Of a stretch of DNA of 64,000 nt, positions 21,641 to 31,175 are shown piece after piece. How positions within the stretch are numbered: the stretch's first letter is position 1; every line of letters begins with the position of its first letter. The notes below the pieces were generated by a model. It saw only the letters and a program-made list of their open reading frames with translations, made no database searches and had not been told where the DNA came from. This DNA comes from Paenibacillus sp. OVF10 (GTDB taxonomy: Bacteria > Bacillota > Bacilli > Paenibacillales > Paenibacillaceae). The position numbers were made by a program, and so were the translations under genes. Location: positions 4,464,001-4,528,000 of the forward strand of contig CP094668.1 of the NCBI GenBank assembly GCA_022836915.1. The letters are read 5' to 3'.

Positions 21641-22213
21641 ATGGCGACCACAATAGGCCTTATTAGACATGGTGTTACTGAATGGAATAATCTTAGCAAG
21701 GCTCAAGGAGTATCTGAAATACCGCTAAACGAAGAAGGGATAGAGCAAGCAGCTGCACTGGCAAAAAGACTTTCAAGCGAAGAATGGGATGTTATATTCT
21801 CCAGTAATCTAACGAGAGCTAGGCAAACTGCCGAAATCATTCAGCAATGTTTAGGAGTACCCGTATTCACTGATGAACGTATTAGAGAGATTAATTGCGG
21901 GCTAATTGAGGGCACCACCGAGGAAGAGCGTATTACTCGTTGGGGAGCAAATTGGCGTGAGCAAAATCTTGGTATGGAAGATTTCAAAATGGTCGCTAAG
22001 CGAGGTCTAACTTTTCTCGAAAAACTGATTAAAGGATATGTTGATAAAAGAATATTAGTTATAAGTCATGGAGCATTGATTGGGTTGTCATTACAACATC
22101 TTTTGCCGCAACATTTCCAAAAAACGTATATAGATAATACTTCTATAACCATTCTTACACACACTAACAACAAGTGGGCATGCCAATTATATAACTGTAC
22201 CAAACACCTTTAG
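21641..22213 (+). CDS. Histidine phosphatase family protein (phosphoglycerate mutase-like)
   Basis: 190 residues. The phosphohistidine motif IGLIRHGVTEWN is at residues 5-16; the second catalytic His is in ISHGALIGLS near residue 140; the arginine in SNLTRARQTAEI is also typical. This is the small phosphatase type seen in CobC/PhoE-like proteins. I chose ATG 21641 after GGGGGCAGG because it puts the RHG motif at the usual distance from the N-terminus. Substrate unknown. Followed at once by a repeat with a terminator. Confidence 0.9.
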   Translation: MATTIGLIRHGVTEWNNLSKAQGVSEIPLNEEGIEQAAALAKRLSSEEWDVIFSSNLTRARQTAEIIQQCLGVPVFTDERIREINCGLIEGTTEEERITRWGANWREQNLGMEDFKMVAKRGLTFLEKLIKGYVDKRILVISHGALIGLSLQHLLPQHFQKTYIDNTSITILTHTNNKWACQLYNCTKHL

Positions 22214-22223
22214 CTATTGTGGA

Positions 22224-22310
22224 CTAAGCTAACGGGAAACGTTAGCTCAATAAAACAAAAAAGCAGCCGATCATTGTGATCGGCTGTTAATTCTGGCAGG
22301 TTAACGCAAC
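22224..22310 (+). repeat. TTAAGCTAAC hairpin family, long copy with terminator
   Basis: Left hairpin TAAGCTAACG...CGTTAGCTCA, then terminator stem GCAGCCGATCA/TGATCGGCTG (22263-22286), then CTGGCAGGTTAACG. It probably terminates the phosphatase transcript. The rest of the gap to 22550 has no gene I can name. Confidence 0.75.
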
Positions 22311-22549
22311 ATAACAATTATCGGAGAGCACCCGTATTCGAAAAACGTAAGGATGCCGCCGCGCTTACAACTCTGAGGAACACAAATGCTCATATGTTCT
22401 TCGTCGACCAGACGGGCCGCTTCCAATTTTAATTCTAAGGAATAACGTCGGAAATCTTGTCTTTTTTACCATGAAAAAAATGTTGCAATTAATGATTCAA
22501 GATGGTCTTTTGTAGCTTAAGCTAGAAGGTTTAAAAAACTTCGGAACAT

Positions 22550-22605
22550 AGTTGATTTAATCAACTAAATTACTTATAATTTTCAACAAGTTGATTTTGT
22601 CAACT
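22550..22605 (+). promoter_or_regulatory. Promoter with two MarR-type operators
   Basis: TTGATT (22552-22557), a 17-base spacer and TATAAT (22575-22580) make a near-consensus promoter. AGTTGATTTAATCAACT (22550-22566) covers the -35 box and AGTTGATTTTGTCAACT (22589-22605) lies just after the -10 box. Both are palindromes with identical AGTTGA/TCAACT arms, well placed for repression by the MarR protein encoded next. Confidence 0.8.
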
Positions 22606-22631
22606 AATTTAATTTGTAGGAGTTTTTTATT

Positions 22632-23564
22632 ATGCCACAACCTAATCTTTCTTTAGTCAGCGGAATCAGAAAATTCAATCGTTTTTATCTTAACTACCAA
22701 TCTTTCTTTAATCAACATGTGTATGATAACTCTTTATCTTTACCAGAGATTAGAATGTTATATGAAATAAATAAAATAAATGCTTGTACAGCAAGAGTAT
22801 TACAAGAAGAATTAAAATTAGATAAGGGATATGTCAGTAGAGTATTAAAAAGTTTTGAAAATAAAAATATTATCTATAAGGAAAAATGCGAACATGATAG
22901 TCGTGTTTTCTTCCTCCATTTGACCCCAGAAGGAAAAGATGTTTATCAGAGTCTAGAAAATAAAGCCAACCAACAAATAGTGAAGCTTTTCAAAGATATA
23001 AGTTCGAGAGATCAACAAAAACTATTGGATGCAATGGTGACAATTGAAAATATATTAACCAAACAACAAAATGAAGATGAATCGGTTGTTACTATACGAG
23101 ATCAATATACAGATGATGATAAGGAAATAATGATTGAGAAACAAAGAGAATTCTATACAGACAACTGTGGATTTGATGAAGAATTTTCAGGTTATCTCCG
23201 AAGTACTTTTGAAGCAGAAATCGAAAAGATATGGATTGCAGAAATAGATGGGGAATTCGCTGGATGCATAGGTTTAGTCAAAAAAGATGATAAAACAGCT
23301 CTACTAAGATGGTTCATTATTGATACGTCTTTTCGCGGAAAAGGTGTAGGAACGAAATTAATACAAACATTAATTAATTATTGCCAAAAAACTCAATATG
23401 AAAAAATATCTTTAGAAACGGTAAGCCAACTGAAAACAGCTCGAAGATTATATAGTAAATTCGGATTTAAGCTAACTGAAGCGATTGAGCAATTCATGTG
23501 GGGGCAAGACCTTGTGGATGAATATTGGGAACTAAAGTTACAAAATGATTTAAGTGCAAAATAA
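22632..23564 (+). CDS. MarR regulator fused to GNAT acetyltransferase
   Basis: 310 residues in two domains. Residues 1-~150 are a MarR winged helix (FNRFYLNYQSFFNQHVYD, LKLDKGYVSRVLKSFENKNI, wing KCEHDSRVFFLHLTPEGK). Residues ~155-305 are a GNAT domain with the acetyl-CoA loop in FRGKGVGTKLIQTLINYC and AGCIGLVKKDD. Such fusions are a known group; the metabolite acetylated is not known. It is markedly more AT-rich than nearby genes and carries its own operators, suggesting autoregulation and perhaps acquisition by transfer. Ribosome site TAGGAG. It converges with the MazG-like gene. Confidence 0.92.
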   Translation: MPQPNLSLVSGIRKFNRFYLNYQSFFNQHVYDNSLSLPEIRMLYEINKINACTARVLQEELKLDKGYVSRVLKSFENKNIIYKEKCEHDSRVFFLHLTPEGKDVYQSLENKANQQIVKLFKDISSRDQQKLLDAMVTIENILTKQQNEDESVVTIRDQYTDDDKEIMIEKQREFYTDNCGFDEEFSGYLRSTFEAEIEKIWIAEIDGEFAGCIGLVKKDDKTALLRWFIIDTSFRGKGVGTKLIQTLINYCQKTQYEKISLETVSQLKTARRLYSKFGFKLTEAIEQFMWGQDLVDEYWELKLQNDLSAK

Positions 23565-23939
23565 CCCCAACGGGTCCAGAGGGCTTTTACCGGTCTTGGA
23601 AAAGAGGCTATGGAAAGAAATCAAGATGTTCCTTAGTTGTTTTTCAGTTGTTAATAAAAATCTTTCAAGCGCTTCACGGGTATCAATATTCATTCGTTCT
23701 GCCAGAACGATCAGCCACCAAATGCATTCTCCCAGCTTGTGTTCCAGTTCGGAATTGCTTTTGTTCGCCGGCCAACGCCCCTGCTGAGACATGGTCAGAC
23801 GGCCGACCAAACCGGCGTCCGTCAAGAAGGCTAACGCGTCCTCTTCTACAGTCCATTCCGTCTGATGAAATTGCCGTTCCAGATTGTGATACTGCTCTCT
23901 AAGCCGAACAGAACGTTCAACCACTTCGTTAAAGTCCAT
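23550..23939 (-). CDS. MazG-like nucleotide pyrophosphohydrolase
   Basis: A small all-helical protein starting MDFNEVVERSVRLREQYHNL at 23939, with AAGGAGAT upstream. The segment SELEHKLGECIWWLIVLAERM resembles the MazG EXXE-type metal-binding helix. As read it ends at 23550 and overlaps the convergent gene by 15 bases. If one base is missing in the T5 run at 23640-23644 the protein would end at 23608 as EKTTKEHLDFFP (110 residues), which is a more natural length and removes the overlap. Role by family: hydrolysis of non-canonical NTPs; unproven here. Confidence 0.7.
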   Translation of the reverse strand: MDFNEVVERSVRLREQYHNLERQFHQTEWTVEEDALAFLTDAGLVGRLTMSQQGRWPANKSNSELEHKLGECIWWLIVLAERMNIDTREALERFLLTTEKQLRNILISFHSLFSKTGKSPLDPLGLFCT

Positions 23940-24056
23940 AATATTTAGAAATCTCCTTTTTCTTTTTAGTGTTTTTAAATACGAGTTGTTAGTTGTGAAT
24001 AAAAAAGGTACTGCTCGTAACACCATTAACAGTTTGTGCCGCTTTGAAGCGTTGCA

Positions 24057-24240
24057 TTAAAAAGAATCCGTATTAATAAAATTTGCGATAAAGCTTTTGT
24101 TCGGTTGTGACAACGAATTGAGTTTGGATATTTCTTCCGCCGTCAAGGTAACATCGAGTGCTTGCAATAAATTATCCTATAACTGCTTAGTTGATCTGAC
24201 ACCCCGCAGTAAGCAGTCTACTTATTACATAATATCCATT
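24057..24240 (-). pseudogene. Aldo/keto reductase, C-terminal remnant
   Basis: The minus strand reads RGVRSTKQL, a stop, then DNLLQALDVTLTAEEISKLN and an end at INTDSF. This is the usual last 55-60 residues of an aldo/keto reductase, with an internal TAG and no upstream part. No intact gene can be made from it. Confidence 0.65.
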
Positions 24241-24255
24241 AATTAAACTTGTCTA

Positions 24256-24510
24256 CTAAAGCATCTGTTTAACGGAAGTAACCGTTATTTCTAATACCCT
24301 AGTTACAAACGAAAATTTTGATTTCATCATATCGAATTCAGCACCGGAGTATACAAGTTTTGCTATTCCTTCCACAACAAAAGCCGTTCCTTGATATTCA
24401 TTATAGCCAACGACATTTCTAGTGCATGATGCCAGCAGGGATTAATATTCTTTCATCCTCTGTCACCACCCTTCGTGCTCTAATATTTCGTAGAATTTTT
24501 CTGTTAACAT
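24256..24510 (-). pseudogene. Pyridoxamine 5'-phosphate oxidase-like protein, decayed
   Basis: A start with AGGAGG upstream gives MLTEKFYEILEHEG, then the frame is lost; further on, another frame reads NVVGYNEYQGTAFVVEGIA and FDMMKSKFSFVTRVLEITV. These are the two ends of a flavin-binding PNPOx-like protein with the middle deleted. The ribosome site is intact, so the loss is probably recent. Confidence 0.65.
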
Positions 24511-24655
24511 TACGTTTCCTCCTATAGTTTGGATATTCACGATTAATTGCGTCGTCTGGAATAAGATAGGACCACTATCTCACTATACGACCCTTAATTG
24601 GACAACAGAGTGTCATATTATAAAAACGACTGAAGATATAGGGGATTACAAATTC

Positions 24656-24683
24656 ATAATATGACATAATGCAGTCATATTAT
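24656..24683. promoter_or_regulatory. Operator candidate, ATAATATGAC inverted repeat
   Basis: Perfect 10-bp arms ATAATATGAC and GTCATATTAT separated by 8 bases, with a third half-site GTCATATTAT at 24612-24621. The site lies 48 bases before the NTF2-like gene and is the kind of spaced palindrome bound by HxlR or TetR proteins. No such regulator is intact next to it. Confidence 0.5.
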
Positions 24684-24730
24684 CGGAGGTATAGTTAGGG
24701 GCAGTTAAAAATAAACGAGGAGCGAAAAAT

Positions 24731-25072
24731 ATGAGAGATTCAAGTTTGCCTAAGGTTGTTTTAGAATATATTAATGCCTCTAATGCACACGATGTAGGGG
24801 CCTATTTAAACACCTTCACGGATAATAGTGTGATTATTGAGCAATCTATTGGAAGGGATCTTATCGGGCGCGGAGAAATTGAACATTACTTCACCACTTA
24901 CTTTATAGAGTACGATACCCATACTGAAATTATTGATTTCACCATAGACAATAGTGTGATAGACATGCGAGTATTATTTAAAGGCCATTTTCCTGAAGGA
25001 GAAATTATCGGACTTTATCAGTTTCACTTGAAAGATAATCATATTGAGCAATTGAGGGCGGATTTGGAATAA
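24731..25072 (+). CDS. NTF2/SnoaL-like small protein
   Basis: 113 residues, intact. The pattern YINASNAHDVGAYLNTFTDN, then GRDLIGRGEIEHYFTTYF and a final strand-rich half with IIGLYQFHLKDNHIEQL, is typical of the NTF2/SnoaL cone fold (ketosteroid isomerase-like). Such proteins bind or isomerise small hydrophobic molecules; the specific role is unknown. Ribosome site AACGAGGAG. Only 20 bases before the WYL regulator gene, so the two are probably co-transcribed from the operator region upstream. Confidence 0.8.
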   Translation: MRDSSLPKVVLEYINASNAHDVGAYLNTFTDNSVIIEQSIGRDLIGRGEIEHYFTTYFIEYDTHTEIIDFTIDNSVIDMRVLFKGHFPEGEIIGLYQFHLKDNHIEQLRADLE

Positions 25073-25092
25073 GCATTGTAAGGGAGAACGCC

Positions 25093-25997
25093 ATGCCAAT
25101 CAGCAGACATTTCGAAATTGTGTATATGCTATTGCACAGGAAAACGATCACAGCAGGTGAATTGGCACAGCATTTTGAGGTTTCCACGAGAACGATCTAT
25201 CGGGATATCGATACCCTCAGCGCGGCAGGCATTCCCGTATACAGCAGCAAAGGAAAAGGGGCGGGATATCACTGCTCCCGGGTTATTCCTTTAACGCTTC
25301 ACTGTTGTCGGGCAAGGAGAAAGAAGATGTTCTAATGGCGCTCCAGATGTTGGAAGCTACAGCATACCCAGGGATAGAGGCTGTTCTGTTAAAATTTGTG
25401 AGCTTGTTCAAAAAAGAGCGTAATAACTGGCTGGAAGTGGATTTTTCGCCATGGGGCAGCGGGGAATCCAGCCGATTTGTTTTTCAGAAGCTGCGTGAAG
25501 CAATTGTTAATCATCATATCATCCATTTTTGGTATTATAACTCTGCAGGACAAGCGAGCCGGCGGAGTGTGGAACCCGTGCAATTGATCTTTAAAGCCAA
25601 AGCCTGGTATTTGGCCGGTTACTGTTTGTCCAGCAAGGACTCCCGCATTTTCAAGATCAATCGAATGAGAGATATCGAGGTTACCGATGAGCATTACGAG
25701 CCCAGAATGGAAGCCCAGGCAATTAAAGAGGCAGAAAAACTTGAAGGTCAAGACCTTGTCGAGGTGAAGCTACGAATTTCGGCCAAAGGTGCTTACCGAG
25801 TCTATGATGAATTTCCTGATCCGATGATTACGGCTAATAGCGATGGCTCCTATACCGTACGAGGAGAATTTCCCATCGGATTGTGGCTCGATAGTTATTT
25901 ACTCTCATTCGGGACCCTCCTGGAAGAAATCAGTCCGGAAAGCCTGCGAAATCGGTTGTTATCGCAGTTGTCTATCTTAAAAAACAGGCTGGAATAA
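25093..25997 (+). CDS. YafY-type HTH/WYL transcriptional regulator (frameshift as sequenced)
   Basis: About 301 residues after repair. The N-terminal HTH_11/DeoR-like domain reads LLHRKTITAGELAQHFEVST and RTIYRDIDTLSAAGIPVYSS; the WYL domain follows (RSVEPVQLIFKAKAWYLAGY) with the C-terminal extension (FPIGLWLDSYLLSFG). The frame breaks near 25272; one added C gives GAGYHLLPGYSFNASLLSGK, the normal joint. WYL proteins sense ligands such as nucleic acid pieces or metabolites; the target is unknown. Probably cotranscribed with the NTF2-like gene. Confidence 0.87.
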
Positions 25998-26086
25998 TCA
26001 GTTGGACAAAAGAAGCTGTGAAACCACAACGAGCTGAATCAAATAATATAATTACCCATATAAAAAATAAGTATAAGGAGTTGATT

Positions 26087-26533
26087 ATGGAATACCTAGT
26101 GAGGGAAATCCACATAACCGATTATCAAGACATTTACTTGTTGAATACAGATTTCAACTCCAATCTTTCATACTTTACTGAAGAGAAAGTCAAAGAAAAA
26201 ATTGAAATCATTACACGAGAGACAAAAGATAAGATTTTTGTTTTCGAACTACATGGCGAGATTGTTGGATATATCCATGGAAGTCGCTATGAGTTGCTAT
26301 TTGCCGATCCTTTGATCAATGTTTTAGGCTTTGTAGTAAAAGAAGGCTACAGAAATCAGGGTATTGGTAGCAAGTTAATGGATTATTTAGAGTACTGGGC
26401 GCGGGATGAGGGTTATTCCGGCATCAAGTTGTTATCTCATCCGAGTCGCGAGCAAGCACACAGACTTTACCAGACAAGGGGTTACCAATTTACGAAAGAT
26501 CAGAAAAATTTTATTAAGTTTTTGGGCCAATGA
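26087..26533 (+). CDS. GNAT family N-acetyltransferase
   Basis: 148 residues. The acetyl-CoA binding motif is VVKEGYRNQGIGSKLMDYLE, followed by IKLLSHPSREQAHRLYQTRGY, the usual motif B region. I chose ATG 26087 with AAGGAG upstream. Substrate unknown. The stop is followed 25 bases later by a truncated GGACAAGAAC repeat whose terminator would end this transcript. Confidence 0.9.
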   Translation: MEYLVREIHITDYQDIYLLNTDFNSNLSYFTEEKVKEKIEIITRETKDKIFVFELHGEIVGYIHGSRYELLFADPLINVLGFVVKEGYRNQGIGSKLMDYLEYWARDEGYSGIKLLSHPSREQAHRLYQTRGYQFTKDQKNFIKFLGQ

Positions 26534-26557
26534 AAATTGAAGCATATTTCTATCTAT

Positions 26558-26645
26558 ATGTTCCCATTAAAGTCGCTATTTTAGCGGCTTTTTTATTTTA
26601 TCGGTACAAGTTCTTGTCCCAAGCTAAGGACAAGAACTTGTACCG
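26558..26645 (+). repeat. GGACAAGAAC repeat, truncated at both ends
   Basis: Has the terminator hairpin (GTCGCTATTTTAGCGGC then T6) and the full palindrome GGTACAAGTTCTTGTCC...GGACAAGAACTTGTACC. The left block and the final GGACAAGAAC block are lost. Confidence 0.85.
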
Positions 26646-26809
26646 AATTGAGTCGTTGTACGGACAGCAAAGGTAATAAATTAAGCCAAGTAAAGATTAT
26701 TGATAGTTGGAGATTGCCTTATCAGGAGAGAGTTTCTCGAAGCGAGGGTGAGATTGGCTTACGTCCCCACCAACTTGGGGCTCTATCGGCAATTCGTGCA
26801 CATTGGGTA

Positions 26810-27300
26810 ACATCATCAAATAACAATTATTGCATTAGGCATGATTGCACTACTTATTGGATCGATCTTTGAAGGGAATCGCATTGAACAAGAACAGGCT
26901 GCGGCGAAGCAGCAGCCTGTCAATCGGAGAAACGGCCTGTTCGGCAGTACACCCCGAATGGACAAGCAGCAGAAGAGAAGCAGGCCGAAGAGGTAGAAGT
27001 GCCAACGGAAGAAATGCAGACGGAGATTCAGAAAGTGATTCCGGAGTTTCTGAAGGTGTACGTAGCGTTCAATGCTAAAGATGATTTTTTGAAGAATTCA
27101 AAGCCGTATCTGACTGAAAACCTTTATAAAGCCATTAGAGCAAGAACAGCACCGCGGAACGCTAACGATCGTCAAAACCAAAATGACCAATGTAGAGCTG
27201 GAGCCGCAGAAGGAAGGACTCAAGGAACAATGGTGGAATGCAGATATCGAGGTAGAGAATACCGATCAGGAAGGCCAAATTAGTGGATGGACAATGGAAG
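26810..27300 (+). pseudogene. Remnant of a small membrane-anchored protein of unknown function
   Basis: Pieces in different frames read ITIIALGMIALLIGSIFEG (a membrane segment), a Gln/Glu-rich linker, then PTEEMQTEIQKVIPEFLKVY and TIVKTKMTNVELEPQKEG, ending QISGWTMED. Together they look like one single-pass protein of about 160 residues broken by several indels, with no clear start. I do not recognise the family. An IS110 remnant follows directly. Confidence 0.45.
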
Positions 27301-27309
27301 ATTGATGAT

Positions 27310-27575
27310 TTGGGTGTACGTTCAAGGGCGTGGAACCCATGAGGATATTGCGAAAGAAATCCATGTCGCTCGCGACATCGACTACCGGGGATCGAACGGG
27401 GAAAGGACTGTGTGTTCTCCAATACCCGTACCGGGCTGGAAGAACTGCTTCAGTGGATGAAGGAGTTTCAGCAGGAACACGCCAAGAGTGACGTACTCTT
27501 TGGCACCCGTGCTTGCCGCATGCGGGTGGTCACTTGATCGGTCAGTTCCAGAATAATGTTACATTAATTAAATCC
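27310..27575 (+). mobile_element. IS110 family transposase, N-terminal remnant
   Basis: In shifting frames the sequence reads IAKEIHVARDIDYRG, CVFSNTRTGLEELLQWMKEF, HAKSDVLFG and HLIGQFQNNVTLIKSKPRVS. These are the start of the DEDD-type transposase of IS110 elements. Several indels and no intact frame. The C-terminal half of an IS110 transposase is found on the other side of the sigma factor gene. Confidence 0.6.
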
Positions 27576-27617
27576 AAACCCCGAGTTAGCTGTCTATATA
27601 ACAGGAGGTGAACGACA

Positions 27618-29593
27618 ATGATCGATGCACAGCAACAAATCAACGCCGCACAAAACGGAGATCACGATGCCTTCGTTTCTCTTATAAAGGATCGAACGGA
27701 TAAGCTGCACCGAGTGGCTCGCCATTATGTACGGGAGTCCAAAGATGCGGAGGATATCGTTCAGGATGCCCTGGTTAAGGCTTATGAGTCACTGCAAACG
27801 CTGCAGCAAGCCGAAGCGTTTGAGAGCTGGCTTACCAGAATTGTGGTGAACCGGGCGCTCAATCATTTGGAGAAATCCAAGCGTGTTCACCTGAGCGAAG
27901 ACCCGCAGGCGCAAGAGCCATTGGTCGTTAATGATATCGATCAAACCCTGGATCTGGAGCGTGCATTGGCCAGTCTGAATCCGAAGCTGCGTCAACTCCT
28001 GTTCTTAAAATATAAGAAGGACCTGACCCAGCAGCAAATCGCCCATCTCCTGGATATGCCATTAGGTACTGTAAAAACACAATTACGGAAGGGGCTGGAA
28101 CATTTGCGCAACGAAATGGTTCAAGATTTTCTCGAACGAGACATGGATACATTACGTCTGCAGTTAAGACAACAGGCAGAGCACCAGTTTGCCGTTTCAT
28201 CGGATTATGATCTGATCGTCAATGACTATCAAGAGAACACCATGAGGGGAACATGGAAGGGAGAAGCGGGATTCTTATGGGTTAAAACGGGGAGTGATGA
28301 CGCCGTTTCTGCCACGCTTTCCAGGGACGGAAACTTGCTAGACTATGCCATTTCCTGGGCCGCATTGGACAACGAGACATGGCTATCTGAGGAGGAGCTC
28401 AAACAGCAGGCAGAGCAATTCCTGGAAGATCATTATCCCGGCGCACTGCGTAATTTTCCGTATTGTGAGATGGAGTGGATGGAAGGGATGTTTGGGTACA
28501 CAAGACAGCAGAAGGCGATGGGGCTGCCGCTTCCTGAGACGGGATGCCTGATTATGGTTCACCCCAGCGGTCGCGTGGTCGGATTTAGGTACTACGGAAC
28601 CGTTCCAGGGCCAGCACTCCCAACCATGATCACACCAGAAGAGGAACAGATGGCGTGTATGAAGGCGAATTTTTTGCTACATGTGGAATATTGCGTATTG
28701 GACAAAGCCGTGTACACGGATGGTGACGATCAGGTCCATCTTGTTTACGCCCCCGAAATAGAGGACTAATCTATATTGCATCATCACAGGAGGAAGTTCC
28801 GACAGCCTATAGGGCAGAAGCTGTACCCTCTGACCCAAGAACTCTGGACGAGTGGCCAGGTGAGTTTCCGCCCGCACGAAGCCTAGAAGAGTGGATTGGC
28901 TTAGACAACGACCAATTTCAGTTAGTACAAGACGACAATATTGGCTTGAACACCAAGTTGATGGTGTGGAAGCAACAGAATGAAGAGCGTCCAGACAAGA
29001 ATGACCAGTCTTGGAAGGCCTATTGGGCTGATCAGATGGAGGGAGCGGTCAAGGCGCGAGTAGACAGCCAAACCGGACAACTGATTGACTTTGTTTCGCA
29101 TGGTAAGCCAGATCAACTAGCTCCATTAACCTGGGATCGAGACGCATGTATAGAAGTAGCTATGGACTATGTCCGAGGACTAGCAGCCGAAATGTTGCCG
29201 TATCTCAAGCTTCTAACTGAAGAGACTGACGACGAAGATCGTTTGGAAATCATTCGCTTTGGTGTATATGTTCAAGACCTATCTGTCAGGGATGAATGCT
29301 ATCAACTAGCTGTTGACCGCTCTAATGGGAGGGTCAAAAGTTTGATGTCCCCCTCCATAAGGCCAGAACAGTTAAAGAAGCTGGAGACCGTGCCTTCATT
29401 TGATTCCCAGACAGCCATCCTCCGATGGACGGCACAGGCCAAGCTGCGTCTGCAATGGGAACGGATGCACAATGCTAGGGCGGAAGAGGCCCCGTACGAA
29501 CTAGTGTATCGAATGATTGGTAGCCAGCACGAGCGGACACCCGAAGTGCTTGATGCGCATACGGGGAAGTTATACGAAAATACTTTTTACTGA
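27618..29593 (+). CDS. ECF sigma factor with long YcdB/PepSY-like C-terminal extension (frameshift as sequenced)
   Basis: About 658 residues after repair. Residues 1-~90 are sigma region 2 (RVARHYVRESKDAEDIVQDA) and ~110-165 region 4 (LFLKYKKDLTQQQIAHLLDM, LGTVKTQLRKGLEHL). The other ~480 residues carry two repeats of the kind seen in YcdB/YcdC and PepSY proteins (DAVSATLSRDGNLLDYAISW; GAVKARVDSQTGQLIDFVSH; DAHTGKLYENTFY). As sequenced the frame stops at 28769; one added G in GG at 28763-28764 gives PEIEGLIYIASSQEE and joins to 28946-29593. Ribosome site AGGAGGTGA. The extension has no membrane segment, so it should be cytoplasmic; it could act as an attached regulatory module. Confidence 0.8.
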
Positions 29594-29639
29594 CAAACAA
29601 AAACATCTAGCCCGAAACTAAGGGCTGGAAGGCATTCAA

Positions 29640-30110
29640 AAGCCTGCGGACGTAGAACAGCATTGGAAGGAGGTTGGTGTCCATTCCAGAATGCCCATCG
29701 ATGGTTCCTTATGGAAGGACGATCCCATCCTTTCTTCCTATCCACCGTCCCGTGTATACATGGTCATCGAGCGAGATCATGAAGGAAGAGCGATGGAGTT
29801 TTTGAGAAAGCCAGAGAAGCGGTCTTTGCGTTCAACCGTAATATTGCGCGGTGACAGCATGCTGAGAAAGTATTTGTTTCTGGCGGTGCTCCAGCTTGCG
29901 CGTCACCAACCGAACTTCAAGCGCTGGCATAAGCAGAATGTGAAAAAGGGGGATTCGCAAGATGCAATCGATGTTAAACTTATTGGAAAGCTAGCTCGTA
30001 TTCTCATTGGTATGGATCAGCATGGAGAAACGTATCGCAGCCTAACCAGAGCACGCAGCAATAACAAAATAACAAAAACCGCACACACTAAGGAAAGAAC
30101 GACTCACTCA
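29640..30110 (+). mobile_element. Mixed remnant ending in the C-terminal part of an IS110 transposase
   Basis: From 29857 one frame reads LRKYLFLAVLQLARHQPNFK, RWHKQNVKKGDSQDAIDVKL and IGKLARILIGMDQHGETYRS, matching the tail of IS110 transposases. The bases before it (29690-29820, MPIDGSLWKDDPILSSYP) belong to something else that I do not recognise. No intact transposase. Confidence 0.55.
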
Positions 30111-30126
30111 CGAATGTTGACCCATT

Positions 30127-30960
30127 CTACACGTCCTTCATCTCCAGACGAAGCATTGATAGTAAGGCAATCAACAATCCGGCGGCTCCAAGCGACAAAT
30201 GGATCGCAATGAAGGAGTTAATGGATACCAGCGGTCCATTAAATCCGGAGCATACGATGATCGTTATCAGGATGGAGGTGACCATAGTGGCCGTAACCGA
30301 ATTTTTGTGCATCCCGAATAACAAAGGAATAAGAGACATTGCGGCAGCAGACAGCGAGCTAAAGGTGTACTCGAGTAATAGCACCCCAACTTGTTCCATC
30401 GTCAGCGAATCCGCAATGAAGGGATAGAAGCCATCCATGGCAAACATAACGGAACCCATCAGCACGTCGGTGAGCAGGATCATTCCGGACGTAAAGACGA
30501 AGATGATGACCAATTTGGCAGCGATAAACTTGCGGCGTTTGATCGGATATGTAAAGAGCACACCGAGCGTTTTGTTTCTGTATTCCCCAACAATCATAGT
30601 TGAGAGCAGCGCCCCAGCAAATATCATGAAGGTTGCCCTGACAAAGGTATCGATTAGCATGAACGACTCCGAGTAAGTAGCAAAAGCGTAATCCTGTGCC
30701 CCATAATCGGTAATACCTATCATCGTCAGGAACAGAAGGATCGCCAGGTTAGCCATGGCGGAATAGCCGATATAACGGGCGAACCGGTACTTTTTTAGTT
30801 CCATCGAGATCAGTTTAAGCAACGACTCCATCCCCTTCCGCAGTTCAAGACGTATTTCTCCGAGGGTTATGCCTGTTTGAATATTCAACCTGAGATTGGA
30901 AATGGGCTCTGAGCCGCGATAGTCTCTGGTGACGTTAATACTACGTACAATAAATGTCAT
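30127..30960 (-). CDS. ABC-2 type transporter permease
   Basis: 277 residues with six hydrophobic segments in the ABC-2 arrangement: YIGYSAMANLAILLFLTMIG, ATFMIFAGALLSTMIVGEYR, NKTLGVLFTYPIKRRKFIAA, LVIIFVFTSGMILLTDVLMG and two more. EYRNKTLGVLFTYP is characteristic. The ATG at 30960 has GAGGAGA upstream; an internal ATG at 30831 would remove an unusual hydrophilic leader of 43 residues. No ATPase gene lies next to it, so its partner was lost or is elsewhere. Cargo unknown. Confidence 0.8.
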   Translation of the reverse strand: MTFIVRSINVTRDYRGSEPISNLRLNIQTGITLGEIRLELRKGMESLLKLISMELKKYRFARYIGYSAMANLAILLFLTMIGITDYGAQDYAFATYSESFMLIDTFVRATFMIFAGALLSTMIVGEYRNKTLGVLFTYPIKRRKFIAAKLVIIFVFTSGMILLTDVLMGSVMFAMDGFYPFIADSLTMEQVGVLLLEYTFSSLSAAAMSLIPLLFGMHKNSVTATMVTSILITIIVCSGFNGPLVSINSFIAIHLSLGAAGLLIALLSMLRLEMKDV

Positions 30961-31175
30961 TACTTTTGCTCTCCTCTATGTACAATCCCTTGCGGTCATT
31001 TTATCTATATTATAAAGGGAAAGCCTTCATTTTTATTACTCGATTCTTACAAAACCCTTAAGCTTCGTGCAAGAGTGTAAGCTTTTTGTAAGAATGAATT
31101 AATAAAAAAGCAGGATCTGAACTCTATAATCAAGTTATATCGGTTGATATGATTTATTTTACGAGGAGGATAAGG

